DNA of 64,000 nucleotides from Rosenbergiella nectarea (GTDB lineage Bacteria > Pseudomonadota > Gammaproteobacteria > Enterobacterales > Enterobacteriaceae), in assembly GCF_900111105.1 (NCBI RefSeq), contig NZ_FOGC01000009.1, forward strand, positions 62,001 to 126,000, written 5' to 3'. Numbering within the stretch: the first letter of the stretch is position 1; every line of letters begins with the position of its first letter. This document shows, in pieces, positions 53,682 to 63,151 of this stretch. The notes beneath the pieces were generated by a model that saw only the letters and a list, made by a program, of their open reading frames with translations, ran no database searches and was not told the DNA's origin. The position numbers and the translations under genes are program-made.

Positions 53682-55022
53682 TTAGAAGCTCAAGTTGGCG
53701 CTGATACCACCGACTAAAGCATTTTTCACGCCGTTCTCGGCACCTGGTGCGACAACGTATTGCAGGTTAGGACGAACTTGCAGCCAGTTGGTTGCATGAA
53801 TATTGTAATACACTTCATAGTCATACTCTGAACCGTGCTGAATCGGGATCCAAGCTGGGTTGCTATCGTAATAAGCACCGTTAGAACGGTTTTCACGACG
53901 TTGCATAGTTGAATAGCTTGAGTTGACGTGGATACGGGAGGCGCCAATTCCGATTTCATCTTCTGGACGTGCGTCGGCTAGGCCTTTCCATACCAGAGTC
54001 AGCGATTGGTAATTATCAATTTTCGCTGTCTTATGGTCGTTCATCACCGCTTGAGCCGTTAAGGTTAGGCCGCGATCGCTACCCCCTGGTTGGGAAAAAA
54101 GTTGTTGTTGGGCAAGTACATAGCCGCCGTAAGCATGAGCGGTATCGGTATTTCCATTACGCCATGAGCCATAGACTTGGTCACGGACAGAAGAGTAATA
54201 ACCCCCTAAACGGTAGTTACCTTTTAAGTTGTCTGGACCGAAGGTTGGGTGCCAAACGACTTCTGCTGGAACCAAGTTTCCTTCTGTTTGACTGACTTCA
54301 AAACGGAAACCATCGCCACGGTCATAGTTGTAAGGGGTTTGGTTATAGAAACCCACTTGGAAGAAAACATCAGGCGTGATGTTGACGGCAACACGGCCAC
54401 CCCATTGAGAGACTGGCCAGTTGTACCAGTGATCACCACGCCAGTTACCTGCTTGGCCGCCACCGAAGGCCAAGTTTTGGAACTTACTGTCGATGGAATC
54501 AAAGTCTTCACCTACGGTGACGCGACCCGCTTTCACATCCACTAAGTTGTCGAAGAAATGCTTACGTAACCAAAACTGCGTTAAACGCCACGTCTGACCA
54601 CGGCCATAAACTTCCTGGACGGAAGAGAGTGTGCCATTACGGCTGACGGCATCGTCCGATAAGTTACGGCCATTACGGTCAGTAATGGTCATTTGGAACT
54701 CGGTATCGTTCCAACCTAAAAGCTTCTCAAGATCTAAATCAACGCCAAAAGCCCATTGGTCAGAATAACGCATGGTGGTTGAGGAGCGGTAGCCTCCGGC
54801 TAAATTAGCCGCACTTTCCATGGTGTAATTGACCTGAAAATCCACGCCTTCATCTTTTAATTGACTACGCGTGCCATTCCAGTCACCCAGCATCCAAGCG
54901 GAGTCGTAACTGAAGGGTTCTGCCGCGTGTGCCGCGGGTAACGCGCTTGCGCAGCTGACCGCCACGAGGGACATCGCAAAGAAAGAAGGTGAACGTAAGA
55001 AAAATTTATTTTTTATTTTCAT
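53682..55022 (-). CDS. OprB-family carbohydrate-selective porin
   Basis: A 446-residue outer-membrane protein. Signal peptide (KKNKFFLRS-type basic start, SLVAVSCASALPAAHA) is followed by DSAWMLGDWNGTRSQLKDEGVDFQVNY-type opening, the OprB signature region. C-terminal Phe (ISANLSF) is typical of porins. OprB members admit glucose and other sugars. ATG at 55022 is used since the 24-residue upstream extension lacks a signal-like start. It lies where polA is found in E. coli, next to spf. Confidence 0.87.
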   Translation of the reverse strand: MKIKNKFFLRSPSFFAMSLVAVSCASALPAAHAAEPFSYDSAWMLGDWNGTRSQLKDEGVDFQVNYTMESAANLAGGYRSSTTMRYSDQWAFGVDLDLEKLLGWNDTEFQMTITDRNGRNLSDDAVSRNGTLSSVQEVYGRGQTWRLTQFWLRKHFFDNLVDVKAGRVTVGEDFDSIDSKFQNLAFGGGQAGNWRGDHWYNWPVSQWGGRVAVNITPDVFFQVGFYNQTPYNYDRGDGFRFEVSQTEGNLVPAEVVWHPTFGPDNLKGNYRLGGYYSSVRDQVYGSWRNGNTDTAHAYGGYVLAQQQLFSQPGGSDRGLTLTAQAVMNDHKTAKIDNYQSLTLVWKGLADARPEDEIGIGASRIHVNSSYSTMQRRENRSNGAYYDSNPAWIPIQHGSEYDYEVYYNIHATNWLQVRPNLQYVVAPGAENGVKNALVGGISANLSF

Positions 55023-55378
55023 TATTTTTATCCCGAAAAAAGGTGTTAACACTCTGAAGAGGTTACCGCAGAATAACGCGTAAATTAGTGCCAATTTTAT
55101 TAAATATTTGTACTTTTAGACTTCGATCACGAAAAAGGTCATCACTTCAACAAGTGAGTCATGATGCACTCCTTAGGCTGATTTGATGCAGAAAAGAAGT
55201 CTCAAAAAACGGGGGCAGAGCATACGCCTTTTTTTATGTTTGAGAAACATATTTTTAACATTATTGCGAGGGGTAAGGGGGATTTATGTGATCTATCCAG
55301 CGTAAATTGCCTGAAAAGGCTATTTTTGAATCAAAAAAGCGCTTTCCCGCTCTTAAAAATTGGGGTACATTTTCCCTT
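55023..55378. promoter_or_regulatory. Promoter region between the porin gene and spf
   Basis: Holds the divergent porin and Spot 42 promoters. An imperfect palindrome AGTGAGTCATGATGCACT (about 55160-55177) may be an operator. TGTGA at about 55287 is a possible CRP half-site, expected because CRP represses spf in E. coli, but the second arm is poor. No protein gene is seen. Confidence 0.35.
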
Positions 55379-55490
55379 GTAGGGTACAGAGGTAAGATGT
55401 TCTATCTTTAAGACCTTTTACTTCACGTAATCGGATTAGGCTAGAAATTAGCCGCCCCAGCGAGCTCGTTTATCGCTGGGGCGTTTTTTC
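55379..55490 (+). ncRNA. spf: Spot 42 RNA
   Basis: The sequence starts GTAGGGTACAGAGGTAAGAT and continues with TTCTATCTTTAAGACCTTTT and ACTTCACGTAATCGGATT, nearly identical to E. coli Spot 42. The 3' end is a GCCCCAGCG...CGCTGGGGC hairpin and six Ts, the terminator. Spot 42 is an Hfq-bound RNA that lowers non-preferred carbon-source genes when glucose is present and is repressed by CRP. It lies upstream of the convergent engB, as in E. coli. Confidence 0.95.
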
Positions 55491-55512
55491 GTTTGGGGGA
55501 AGGAAAAAAGGA

Positions 55513-56142
55513 TTATTCTTCAGCAGCTTCCTGCTGTTCACTGTATTCGCTAAACCAGTCATCTAACTTCTGGCTTAACTTATCGATTCCCAACTTCTTC
55601 AGGGAAGAGAAAAGCTCCACTTGCACATCACCCATAAAAGCTAGGCTTGCTTCACGCACCATCGCGAGTTGCTTTTTACGTGCGCCAGAGGCTAGTTTAT
55701 CGGCTTTAGTGAGCAGTACTAGTACCGGTATATCGCTCGCGACCGCCCAAGTGACCATTTGTTGGTCGAGCTCCTTCATGGGATGGCGGATATCCATCAA
55801 TACCACGAGACCTTTTAGGGCTTGGCGGACTTCTAAATATTCACCCAAAGATTTTTGCCATTTACGTTTAACTTCTTCTGGCACCTCGGCATAGCCATAA
55901 CCGGGTAAATCTACTAAGCGTACACCGTCTGCTACTTCAAATAGGTTAATGAGTTGCGTACGTCCCGGTGTCTTACTGGTGCGTGCAAGACTTTTTTGTT
56001 GGGTTAAGGCATTCAACGCACTCGACTTTCCGGCATTAGAGCGGCCAGCAAAGGCGACTTCCGCGCCCGTATCGTCCGGTAGATGACGAACATCTGGGGC
56101 ACTAGTTACAAAATGAGTGACGTGATAATTCCAGCTCGGCAC
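55513..56142 (-). CDS. engB: EngB (YihA), ribosome-biogenesis GTPase
   Basis: A 209-residue small GTPase: G1 [20 protein letters not shown], switch [16 protein letters not shown]3 [14 protein letters not shown]4 [18 protein letters not shown] at 56142 gives an N-terminus [11 protein letters not shown] that aligns exactly with E. coli YihA and has TGGAG upstream; the ATG at 56154 is possible too. Essential for 50S assembly. Confidence 0.93.
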   Translation of the reverse strand: MPSWNYHVTHFVTSAPDVRHLPDDTGAEVAFAGRSNAGKSSALNALTQQKSLARTSKTPGRTQLINLFEVADGVRLVDLPGYGYAEVPEEVKRKWQKSLGEYLEVRQALKGLVVLMDIRHPMKELDQQMVTWAVASDIPVLVLLTKADKLASGARKKQLAMVREASLAFMGDVQVELFSSLKKLGIDKLSQKLDDWFSEYSEQQEAAEE

Positions 56143-56406
56143 AGCAAACTCCACATAATTTTAGCAGCATAAACCGCGAGTATACCTGCCTTTTGCCTAG
56201 ATTTCGCGCATTGTTATCGTATCGTGGCTGACGCCGTGCGTGGCGGAGAGTTTTATTGACCGTCCGGCGAATTGACTTCCAGGCTCAAGTCTCGTGATGT
56301 GTGGCCGATATTCGGTAAAAATCAATAAAAACCAATGGATGATTAAAAAGTGAAATTTAGTCCTAATGTCGCCTTGTGTTATGGGTTTCTTGAACTACAG
56401 TTAATC

Positions 56407-56520
56407 CGCTAACGGAGGGCTTTAGGGAACGTTGTTCAGGGATCGGGATGCGAACATCAACGTAACGGATTTACGAAAAAAGGACGAAAGGGCGGTAACC
56501 TTAGTGTTACCGCTTTTTTA
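56407..56520 (+). ncRNA. Possible CsrC-like CsrA-sequestering sRNA
   Basis: This stretch lies between engB and yihI, where E. coli has csrC, and downstream bases (TTTCTGCTAGATTCGCGCCC) are the same as those after csrC. It carries repeated GGA motifs: AACGGAGGG, TAGGGAACG, CAGGGATCGGGATG, AACGGATT and AAAGGACG, as CsrA-binding RNAs do. It ends with a strong hairpin GGCGGTAAC...GTTACCGC and six Ts (56491-56519). A weak promoter (TTGTGT, 16 bases, TACAGT) precedes it. It would be shorter than E. coli CsrC. The start is a guess. Confidence 0.5.
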
Positions 56521-56586
56521 TTGTCCAAGTTTCTGCTAGATTCGCGCCCAGAACCTATCGAAGTAATCCTCCTTGAGACTGACATT

Positions 56587-57093
56587 ATGAAGCAACCTTC
56601 CAGACCGACCAAAAGCAAGTCTACGGAACGTCGTAAAACACGTGCCGAACTGAATCTTGAAGGCCGAGAGCGTAAACGCAAAAGCAAGCTTAAAGGCAAT
56701 GTCGCCGGCAATCGTAGTCACCCTAAAGTGACTCAACAGCAAGGCAACGCCGGACCGAAGAAAAGTGACCCACGTCTTGGAAGTAAAACGCCTGTGCCTT
56801 TGGTCGCTGAAGGTAAAGTCGCTGTCGCACCGGTAGCAGCGAACGCTCACGCTGAACCCGAAAAAATGACCCGCCAACAAGAATTACGGATGTTGGAAAA
56901 CGACCCACGTTTAGATCAACTGCTGGACCGCCTCGAAGCGGGCGATACGCTAAGCGGTGAAGATCAAACCTGGCTCGAAGCGCGTTTAGACCGCATTGAA
57001 GAGCTAATGGTCTTGCTGGGTATTGATATTGATGATGACGAGAAAGACGACGAAGCGGAAGAAGATATGTACCGCTTGTTGAAAGGACAGTAA
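56587..57093 (+). CDS. yihI: YihI, Der GTPase-activating protein
   Basis: A 168-residue protein: a highly basic N-terminal half (KSTERRKTRAELNLEGRERK) followed by DPRLGSKTPVPL, the conserved helical ELRMLENDPRLDQLLDRLE, DQTWLEARLDRIEELMVLLG, and a very acidic tail. This matches E. coli YihI, which stimulates the GTPase Der in 50S assembly. The start is ATG at 56587; the longer frame upstream runs through the terminator and has no family match. Confidence 0.9.
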   Translation: MKQPSRPTKSKSTERRKTRAELNLEGRERKRKSKLKGNVAGNRSHPKVTQQQGNAGPKKSDPRLGSKTPVPLVAEGKVAVAPVAANAHAEPEKMTRQQELRMLENDPRLDQLLDRLEAGDTLSGEDQTWLEARLDRIEELMVLLGIDIDDDEKDDEAEEDMYRLLKGQ

Positions 57094-57149
57094 TGCTGCG
57101 TGGCAGGGCGAGTGATCGCCCTGCCATTCATCAGAAGGATTAATTGATA

Positions 57150-57356
57150 ATGCATTGGCTTGGATCAATTCCTGCCGGATTATTCGCCTGTTATCTCGTC
57201 TGGAGTGTTAGTAAACTTTTACGCTTGTCGCACAGGAAGTCTGTGTTGCACCGACGTTTATTTTCTCGCAATGGGCGAGCAAAGCGCGGCGGTAAAGCCA
57301 ACGTAAGAGGTAAGCATGCTGCTGCAAGACGTCGAATGGGATCAGGCACTGATTGA
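57150..57356 (+). CDS. Small membrane protein with basic tail, overlapping hemN
   Basis: A 68-residue frame starting ATG behind AGAAGGA. One hydrophobic helix (LGSIPAGLFACYLVWSV) is followed by a very basic Arg/Lys-rich tail. Its last 41 bases overlap the hemN start in another frame. It lies where some enterobacteria have a DUF2489 gene between yihI and hemN, but is too short for a full copy. It may be a truncated relic or a true small protein; no firm family. Confidence 0.4.
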   Translation: MHWLGSIPAGLFACYLVWSVSKLLRLSHRKSVLHRRLFSRNGRAKRGGKANVRGKHAAARRRMGSGTD

Positions 57357-58689
57357 AAAATATAATTCTTCCTCCCCTCGCTACACCTCTTATCCCACGG
57401 CGTTAGAATTTTCTCCTCGCTTTTCTGAAGAGGATTTCCGTGAGGCAGCACAACGCTATCCCACGCGCCCGCTTTCCCTTTATCTTCATATCCCTTTTTG
57501 TCATCAGCTTTGTTATTTTTGTGGCTGCAATAAAGTCGTCACCCGCCATTCGGAGAAAGCTGAGCGCTATTTACAGCAGTTAATCAATGAGATCCGCACC
57601 CGCGCGACGCTGTTCTCCCTACGTCCGTTGACACAGATCCATTTTGGCGGCGGCACCCCTACCTTTCTCAGCGATGCGCAACTTGCCGAGGTAATGCGTG
57701 TGATTACTGAGGTCTTTACGGTTGATAACTCAGCCGAGATCTCCTTGGAGCTGGATCCTCGACAATTCCCGCTCGAACGGTTGGCCGCCCTACGTCGCAT
57801 CGGGTTTAATCGTTTAAGTATGGGGGTACAAGATTTCGACCCAGTGGTGCAACAGCGAGTCAACCGCGAGCAAGATGAGGCGCAGATTGTCGAACTGATT
57901 ACGGCCATGAAGAGGCTGGGTTTTACCTCAACCAATATCGATTTAATTTATGGATTGCCCCAGCAGACGGCGGAAAGTTTTGCGCATACTATCGATAGGG
58001 TCCTGACGCTGCGCCCTGATCGGATGAGTGTGTTCAATTATGCACATATGCCAGAGCTCTTCGCCGCCCAGCGAAAAATTAAGTCAGACGAACTGCCGAG
58101 TGCCGCGCAAAAGTTGCGGATATTACAACAGACAATTATGCAGTTGCAGGCAGGGGGCTATCAATTTATCGGTATGGATCACTTTGCGCTGCCGGAAGAC
58201 GAGCTGGCTCGCGCGCAACGTGCTGGCAGCTTGCAGCGTAATTTTCAGGGGTATACCACGCAAAGTCAGACCGACTTATTAGGGGTTGGGGTATCGGCAA
58301 TCAGTATGGTCGGTGACACTTATAGCCAGAATGAGAAAACACTCACCGGCTGGGCGTCACGCTTGGCTGAGAAAGGGAGTGCTATAGTACGCGGCCTCAC
58401 ACTGAGTGCAGAAGATTGTCTACGCCGTGACATCATTACCACCCTGATGTGCCAATTTTCGATTGAGATTAGCCAAGTAGAGGCTAGAATCTCGCAACCT
58501 TTCGACGACTATTTTGCCGAAGAACTCCGCCTATTGGCGCCGATGCAGGACGATGGCTTGCTAAGGATCACGCCGGAGCGGATTCAGGTGACGGCAAAAG
58601 GGAGGTTGTTAGTCCGACATATTTGTCTATGTTTTGATCAGTACTCGCGTGCCCGCGCCGCCCAGCAGGCGTTTTCACGGGTGATCTAA
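57316..58689 (+). CDS. hemN: HemN, oxygen-independent coproporphyrinogen III dehydrogenase
   Basis: A 457-residue radical SAM enzyme: RYTSYPTALEFSPRF, the cluster motif HIPFCHQLCYFCGCNK with Cys62, Cys66 and Cys69, GGGTPTFLSDAQL, and FNRLSMGVQDFDPVVQQRVN. It oxidises coproporphyrinogen III to protoporphyrinogen IX without oxygen. ATG at 57316 has AGAGG upstream. Position between yihI and glnG matches E. coli. Confidence 0.95.
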   Translation: MLLQDVEWDQALIEKYNSSSPRYTSYPTALEFSPRFSEEDFREAAQRYPTRPLSLYLHIPFCHQLCYFCGCNKVVTRHSEKAERYLQQLINEIRTRATLFSLRPLTQIHFGGGTPTFLSDAQLAEVMRVITEVFTVDNSAEISLELDPRQFPLERLAALRRIGFNRLSMGVQDFDPVVQQRVNREQDEAQIVELITAMKRLGFTSTNIDLIYGLPQQTAESFAHTIDRVLTLRPDRMSVFNYAHMPELFAAQRKIKSDELPSAAQKLRILQQTIMQLQAGGYQFIGMDHFALPEDELARAQRAGSLQRNFQGYTTQSQTDLLGVGVSAISMVGDTYSQNEKTLTGWASRLAEKGSAIVRGLTLSAEDCLRRDIITTLMCQFSIEISQVEARISQPFDDYFAEELRLLAPMQDDGLLRITPERIQVTAKGRLLVRHICLCFDQYSRARAAQQAFSRVI

Positions 58690-58719
58690 TCGGGCCTAAG
58701 CGTGGCTAGACCCGATTAG
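58686..58719. terminator. Inverted repeat between converging hemN and glnG
   Basis: CTAATCGGG and CCCGATTAG are perfect 9-base arms around a 16-base loop, overlapping the hemN stop. No long T-run, so factor-independent termination is uncertain, but it marks the convergence point. Confidence 0.55.
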
Positions 58720-58721
58720 TG

Positions 58722-60137
58722 CTACTCCATTCCTAACTCTTTCAATTTACGCGTTAGCGTATTGCGGCCCCAGCCCAGTAGACGTGCGGCTTCTTGTTTA
58801 TGGCCGCGGGTATGTTGCAGTGCGGTGGTGAGTAGCACCCGCTCCATTTCCGGCTGAGCCTCTGACAGTAAATCCTGTTGCCCAGAACGTAATGCTCTTT
58901 CCGCCCATTGGGCAAGTAGTCCAGACCAACTTTCTGGAATCGATGGGCTGGTCGGATTTTCCTGCGGTACGGTGTTATCAAAAAGCTCTGGCGGTAAATC
59001 TTGCAATAACACCTCTTGCCCCGCGGCCATCACGGTTAACCAACGACAGGTATTTTCTAATTGTCGAACGTTACCTGGCCACGTCATATGGGTGAGGGCG
59101 TTAATGGTGTCCGTGTGCAAGACTTTGGTCTCGACCCCTAACTCACGCGCCGCCGTTTGCAGGAAGTAGTTCGCGAGGCGAGGGATATCCTCGCGGCGTT
59201 CACGCAGCGGCGGTAAATGGATACGGATCACATTTAACCGGTGGAATAAGTCTTCACGAAACTTACCTTCCTGAACCCTTAGCTCAAGATTTTGGTGCGT
59301 GGCGGCAATAATCCGTACATCGACCTTTACCGGCGCGTAGCCGCCGACGCGATAGAATTGCCCATCCGCCAGAACTCTTAACAGTCGAGTCTGTACGTCT
59401 AACGGCATGTCACCAATTTCATCGAGGAAGAGTGTACCGCCGTCCGCTTGTTCAAAGCGGCCTTGGCGCACTTGCCCTGCACCGGTAAATGCCCCTTTCT
59501 CGTGGCCGAATAATTCCGATTCGATCAAGTCTTTGGGGATAGCGGCCATATTTAAGGCAATAAAAGGGGCCTTCACGCGCGGACTATGGCGATGTAAGGC
59601 ATGGGCCACTAACTCTTTACCCGTACCGGATTCACCGTTAATTAAGACACTGATGGACGAGCGTGACAGCCGACCGATGATACGGAAGACGTCCTGCATA
59701 GCAGGCGCCTCACCGATAATATCCGTTGTCGGACCATCTTCTTGCTGATGGCGCGGTTGTTGCTGCTCTTGATAATGGCTGATCGCCCGTTCGGTCAGGG
59801 CTACTGCCTCATCAATATCGAAAGGTTTAGGGAGGTAATCAAACGCGCCTTGTTGATAAGCGCTAACGGCCGCATCGAGATCGGAATGCGCGGTCATAAT
59901 GATAACCGGTAGCATAGGATGGCGTTTTTTAATCTGCTTGAGTAACCCCAAACCATCCATGCCAGGCATACGAATATCGGATAACAAAACATCCGGCGTT
60001 TTGGTCGCTAACGCATCTAATACGTCGTGACTATTTTCAAAGGCGGTGCAGACCAATCCGGCGCCAGTCAGTGCGCGTTCAAGCACCCAGCGGATGGAAC
60101 TATCGTCATCGACGATCCAAACTATCCCTTGTTGCAT
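58722..60137 (-). CDS. glnG: NtrC (GlnG), nitrogen response regulator
   Basis: A 471-residue sigma-54 activator. Receiver: IVDDDSSIRWVLERAL with phospho-Asp in LLSDIRMPGMDG. AAA+ domain: GESGTGKELVAHALH (Walker A), EKGAFTGAGQVRQG (sigma-54 GAFTGA loop) and GGTLFLDEIGDMP. C-terminal Fis-like HTH: KQEAARLLGWGRNTLTRKLK. Phosphorylated by NtrB, it activates glnA under nitrogen limitation. It starts about 7 bases after glnL, same strand. Confidence 0.96.
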   Translation of the reverse strand: MQQGIVWIVDDDSSIRWVLERALTGAGLVCTAFENSHDVLDALATKTPDVLLSDIRMPGMDGLGLLKQIKKRHPMLPVIIMTAHSDLDAAVSAYQQGAFDYLPKPFDIDEAVALTERAISHYQEQQQPRHQQEDGPTTDIIGEAPAMQDVFRIIGRLSRSSISVLINGESGTGKELVAHALHRHSPRVKAPFIALNMAAIPKDLIESELFGHEKGAFTGAGQVRQGRFEQADGGTLFLDEIGDMPLDVQTRLLRVLADGQFYRVGGYAPVKVDVRIIAATHQNLELRVQEGKFREDLFHRLNVIRIHLPPLRERREDIPRLANYFLQTAARELGVETKVLHTDTINALTHMTWPGNVRQLENTCRWLTVMAAGQEVLLQDLPPELFDNTVPQENPTSPSIPESWSGLLAQWAERALRSGQQDLLSEAQPEMERVLLTTALQHTRGHKQEAARLLGWGRNTLTRKLKELGME

Positions 60138-60144
60138 AGAAACC

Positions 60145-61194
60145 TCACTGACGAATAGGGAGAAAAATTGAAAATTCGGTATGACCTGGCCAACTCTTGA
60201 ACTCGATCTTGCCAGCGTGTTGATCGATCAAGCTACGTGCAATCGACAGCCCTAACCCGGTGCCATTTTCGCGCCCACTGACCATGGGGTAAAACAGGGT
60301 GTCGTGCAGGTGAGTTGGGATCCCCGGCCCGTCATCTTCAATATCGATTTGTGCGGCTAAGCGATAACGCGTGCCATGAAGCGTGAGCTGAAAGGCGGTG
60401 CGGGTTCGCAAAGTAATCGTTCCGCCCTCGCGGCCTAACGCCTGTAATGCATTACTCACCATATTAAGTAAAACTTGTTCGATTTGGTCGGGGTCATGCT
60501 GCAGCTCAGGAAGACTCGGATCGTAGTCACGAACTAAGGTGACATTATCGGGTAATTCCATCGATACCAGCTTAACCACGCGTTCAGCCACTTGATGGAT
60601 ATTTTGCATAACATGCATACCCGGCTGCTGAGGGCCTAATAAGCGATCAACGAGATTTCGCAGACGGTCAGCCTGTTCGATAATCACGTTGGTGTATTCT
60701 TTTAATGCAGGATCGGGCAGGGCTTTGGAGAGCAGTTGAGCCGCCCCCCGTAATCCTCCCAATGGATTTTTGATTTCGTGGGCGAGTCCACGAACCAGAT
60801 CACGCGCCGCGATTTGCTGGGCATGCTGCAGTTGCTCTTGGCTTAATCGGCGCTGATTATCCATTGGCGCCATCTCAAGGAGGATCTGTTGGTCAGGTAA
60901 CGGCTGCGCAGTCAGTGCCAGCGTATGCGCTCGACCATCTACCACAAGAGTGACTTCGCTGTCGGTAAAGCCTTGTCCAACACTAAGGCTTTCGTGCATC
61001 ACTTCAACATTCAGGGAGAAATATCCCGTGAGCTCTGGAAGCGGGGTTCCAAACAGCTTACGTGAACTCTGAGCGAGTAATTGCTGCGCCGCGGGATTGG
61101 CATAATGGATCACTAATTTGTGGTCGACAACGAGGACACAGTTGATCAACGAATTTAGGATCTGCACGGCATCTGAGGCGGTATTGCTAAGCAT
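60145..61194 (-). CDS. glnL: NtrB (GlnL), nitrogen sensor kinase/phosphatase
   Basis: A 349-residue cytosolic histidine kinase: PAS-like domain [20 protein letters not shown] and [19 protein letters not shown]-box [20 protein letters not shown]-box [12 protein letters not shown]1 [10 protein letters not shown] and G2 [14 protein letters not shown]. Together with GlnB it controls NtrC phosphorylation. A glnA terminator hairpin separates it from glnA, so it is expressed by read-through and probably a weak own promoter. Confidence 0.96.
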   Translation of the reverse strand: MLSNTASDAVQILNSLINCVLVVDHKLVIHYANPAAQQLLAQSSRKLFGTPLPELTGYFSLNVEVMHESLSVGQGFTDSEVTLVVDGRAHTLALTAQPLPDQQILLEMAPMDNQRRLSQEQLQHAQQIAARDLVRGLAHEIKNPLGGLRGAAQLLSKALPDPALKEYTNVIIEQADRLRNLVDRLLGPQQPGMHVMQNIHQVAERVVKLVSMELPDNVTLVRDYDPSLPELQHDPDQIEQVLLNMVSNALQALGREGGTITLRTRTAFQLTLHGTRYRLAAQIDIEDDGPGIPTHLHDTLFYPMVSGRENGTGLGLSIARSLIDQHAGKIEFKSWPGHTEFSIFLPIRQ

Positions 61195-61237
61195 TACATC
61201 TCTCCAGAATGGGGTGACCCGCAGGTAAGATACCCGA

Positions 61238-61262
61238 GAAAAAAGCCCATCCGAGGATGGGC
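61238..61262 (-). terminator. glnA terminator/attenuator before glnL
   Basis: On the minus strand AGCCCATCCTCGGATGGGCT is followed by six Ts. It lies between glnA and glnL and limits read-through into the regulators. In E. coli the same 3' UTR yields the sRNA GlnZ; whether this one is processed likewise cannot be seen. Confidence 0.88.
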
Positions 61263-61295
61263 TAAGACTTCACGGCAACACACTACAAACGAAAA

Positions 61296-62705
61296 TTAGA
61301 CGCTGTAGTAAAGTTCAAATTCAACCGGGTGTGGCGTCATACGAACGCGTTCGTTATCCGCTTTACGTAATTCGATGTAAGCATCGATAGCTTCGTCGGT
61401 GAATACGCCGCCACGGGTCAGGAACTCGCGGTCTTCGTTCAGGGCATTCAGCGCTTCTTCGAGTGAACCTGCTACTTTTGGAATCTCTGCATCTTCTTCC
61501 GGAGGCAGATCATAGAGGTTTTTATCCATTGCATCACCAGGGTGGATTTTATTGATCACACCGTCTAGGCCTGCCATCAGCAGCGCAGCAAAGGCTAAGT
61601 ATGGGTTAGCCGCTGGATCGGGGAAGCGCGCTTCGATACGACGAGCTTTAGGACTCGCAACAACCGGAATACGGATTGAAGCAGAACGGTTACGGGCAGA
61701 ATAAGCCAACATGACCGGCGCTTCATAACCCGGGACCAAACGCTTATAAGAGTTGGTGGTTGGGTTAGTTAAGGCGTTAAGCGCTTTGGCGTGCTTGATG
61801 ATACCGCCGATGTAATAGAGAGCGATGTCGGACAAACCGCCGTACTTATCGCCCGCAAACAGGTTGTTACCATCTTTTGATAAAGACATGTGGCAGTGCA
61901 TACCAGAACCGTTATCGCCGAACATTGGTTTTGGCATAAAGGTCGCGGTTTTGCCGTAAATGTGTGCAACGTTGTGAACCACATACTTATAGATCTGGAT
62001 TTCGTCCGCTTTTTTCACCATGGTGTTAAAGCGAGTTGCCACTTCGTTTTGACCCGCGGTCGCCACTTCGTGGTGATGTGCTTCGACGACTAAGCCCATT
62101 TGCTCCATCGTTAAACACATGGCAGAACGGATATCTTGTGCGGAATCGACCGGTGGTACTGGGAAATAGCCGCCTTTTAAACCAGGACGGTGGCCCTTGT
62201 TACCGCCTTCGTACTCTTTACCGGTGTTCCAGGCTGCTTCGATATCGTCAATCGCGACATGGGAGCCAGAGGTAGAAGAACCGAAGCGAATGTCATCAAA
62301 TAAGAAGAATTCTGGTTCTGGTCCAAACAGGACGGTATCAGCGATACCTGAGGTACGTAAGAAGTCTTCAGCGCGTTTGGCGATAGAACGTGGGTCACGA
62401 TCGTAGCCTTGCAGAGTGCCTGGTTCGAGGATATCACAACGGATGATTAGCGTTGGATCTTCGAAAAACGGGTCAAGCACGGCGGTAGTCATATCCGGCA
62501 TCAGCACCATGTCTGATTCGTTAATCCCTTTCCAACCCCCGATGGATGAGCCATCGAACATTTTACCTTCTTCAAAGAAGTCTTCATTCACCTGATGTGC
62601 AGGGATGGTAACGTGTTGTTCTTTACCTTTACTGTCTGTAAAGCGCAGATCAACAAACTTGACTTCATGTTCGTTCATCAACGAGAGAACGTGTTCAACG
62701 GACAT
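61296..62705 (-). CDS. glnA: GlnA, glutamine synthetase type I
   Basis: A 469-residue protein almost collinear with E. coli Gln[76 protein letters not shown], and the adenylylation loop [10 protein letters not shown] with its Tyr. It joins ammonia to glutamate. ATG at 62705 has AGGAG upstream; the extension to 62753 runs into leader. Control is by the sigma-54 promoter and NtrC sites upstream. Confidence 0.97.
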   Translation of the reverse strand: MSVEHVLSLMNEHEVKFVDLRFTDSKGKEQHVTIPAHQVNEDFFEEGKMFDGSSIGGWKGINESDMVLMPDMTTAVLDPFFEDPTLIIRCDILEPGTLQGYDRDPRSIAKRAEDFLRTSGIADTVLFGPEPEFFLFDDIRFGSSTSGSHVAIDDIEAAWNTGKEYEGGNKGHRPGLKGGYFPVPPVDSAQDIRSAMCLTMEQMGLVVEAHHHEVATAGQNEVATRFNTMVKKADEIQIYKYVVHNVAHIYGKTATFMPKPMFGDNGSGMHCHMSLSKDGNNLFAGDKYGGLSDIALYYIGGIIKHAKALNALTNPTTNSYKRLVPGYEAPVMLAYSARNRSASIRIPVVASPKARRIEARFPDPAANPYLAFAALLMAGLDGVINKIHPGDAMDKNLYDLPPEEDAEIPKVAGSLEEALNALNEDREFLTRGGVFTDEAIDAYIELRKADNERVRMTPHPVEFELYYSV

Positions 62706-62842
62706 ATCTACTCTCCTGAAAGCTCTATTATCGTGGGGGGAAATGGGAAGCATTATGCTTACGAGGGCTCAACCCTTTAACCCGAAATCCGGCAAGCGCC
62801 TAAAAACGTTTTTTAGCTATCGTTTTCGCTTATTATTCTTAA

Positions 62843-62859
62843 AGCGAAAAGCGTGCCAA
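62843..62859 (-). promoter_or_regulatory. Sigma-54 promoter glnAp2
   Basis: On the minus strand TTGGCACGCTTTTCGCT matches the -24/-12 form of E. coli glnAp2 (TTGGCACAGATTTCGCT) with conserved GG and GC. It lies about 140 bases before glnA, in proper orientation. Confidence 0.88.
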
Positions 62860-63006
62860 CTTTTCTAAAACACCGAAAAGGCCCAGCAGAGGCGAGTGTA
62901 GACCTCAATGACTATTGCCGTATTGCAGGGCATTGCACCAATGAAGGGCAATCTCGTCAACTTCGATGATCTATTTTGGTGCATTATGGGTAAAGAGTAG
63001 TCATTT

Positions 63007-63023
63007 TGCACTGAAATTGCACA
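63007..63023. promoter_or_regulatory. NtrC-binding site upstream of glnA
   Basis: TGCACTGAAATTGCACA is a 17-base near-palindrome with the TGCA arms of NtrC sites. Half-site-like TTTTGGTGCAT (about 62973-62983) and TTGCACCAA (about 62933-62941) lie between it and the promoter, giving an enhancer cluster as in E. coli. Confidence 0.8.
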
Positions 63024-63151
63024 AAAAAAGTCGGCAAACCTGGGTAATAAAAAAAAACTGCATAAAGTGGCTGTGAATCGTGTGATCATGTTCAGTCTTT
63101 CGCCTAATCCGTGTACAATAGCGCGCTATTTCTAATGCCTGAGGCAAAGCT

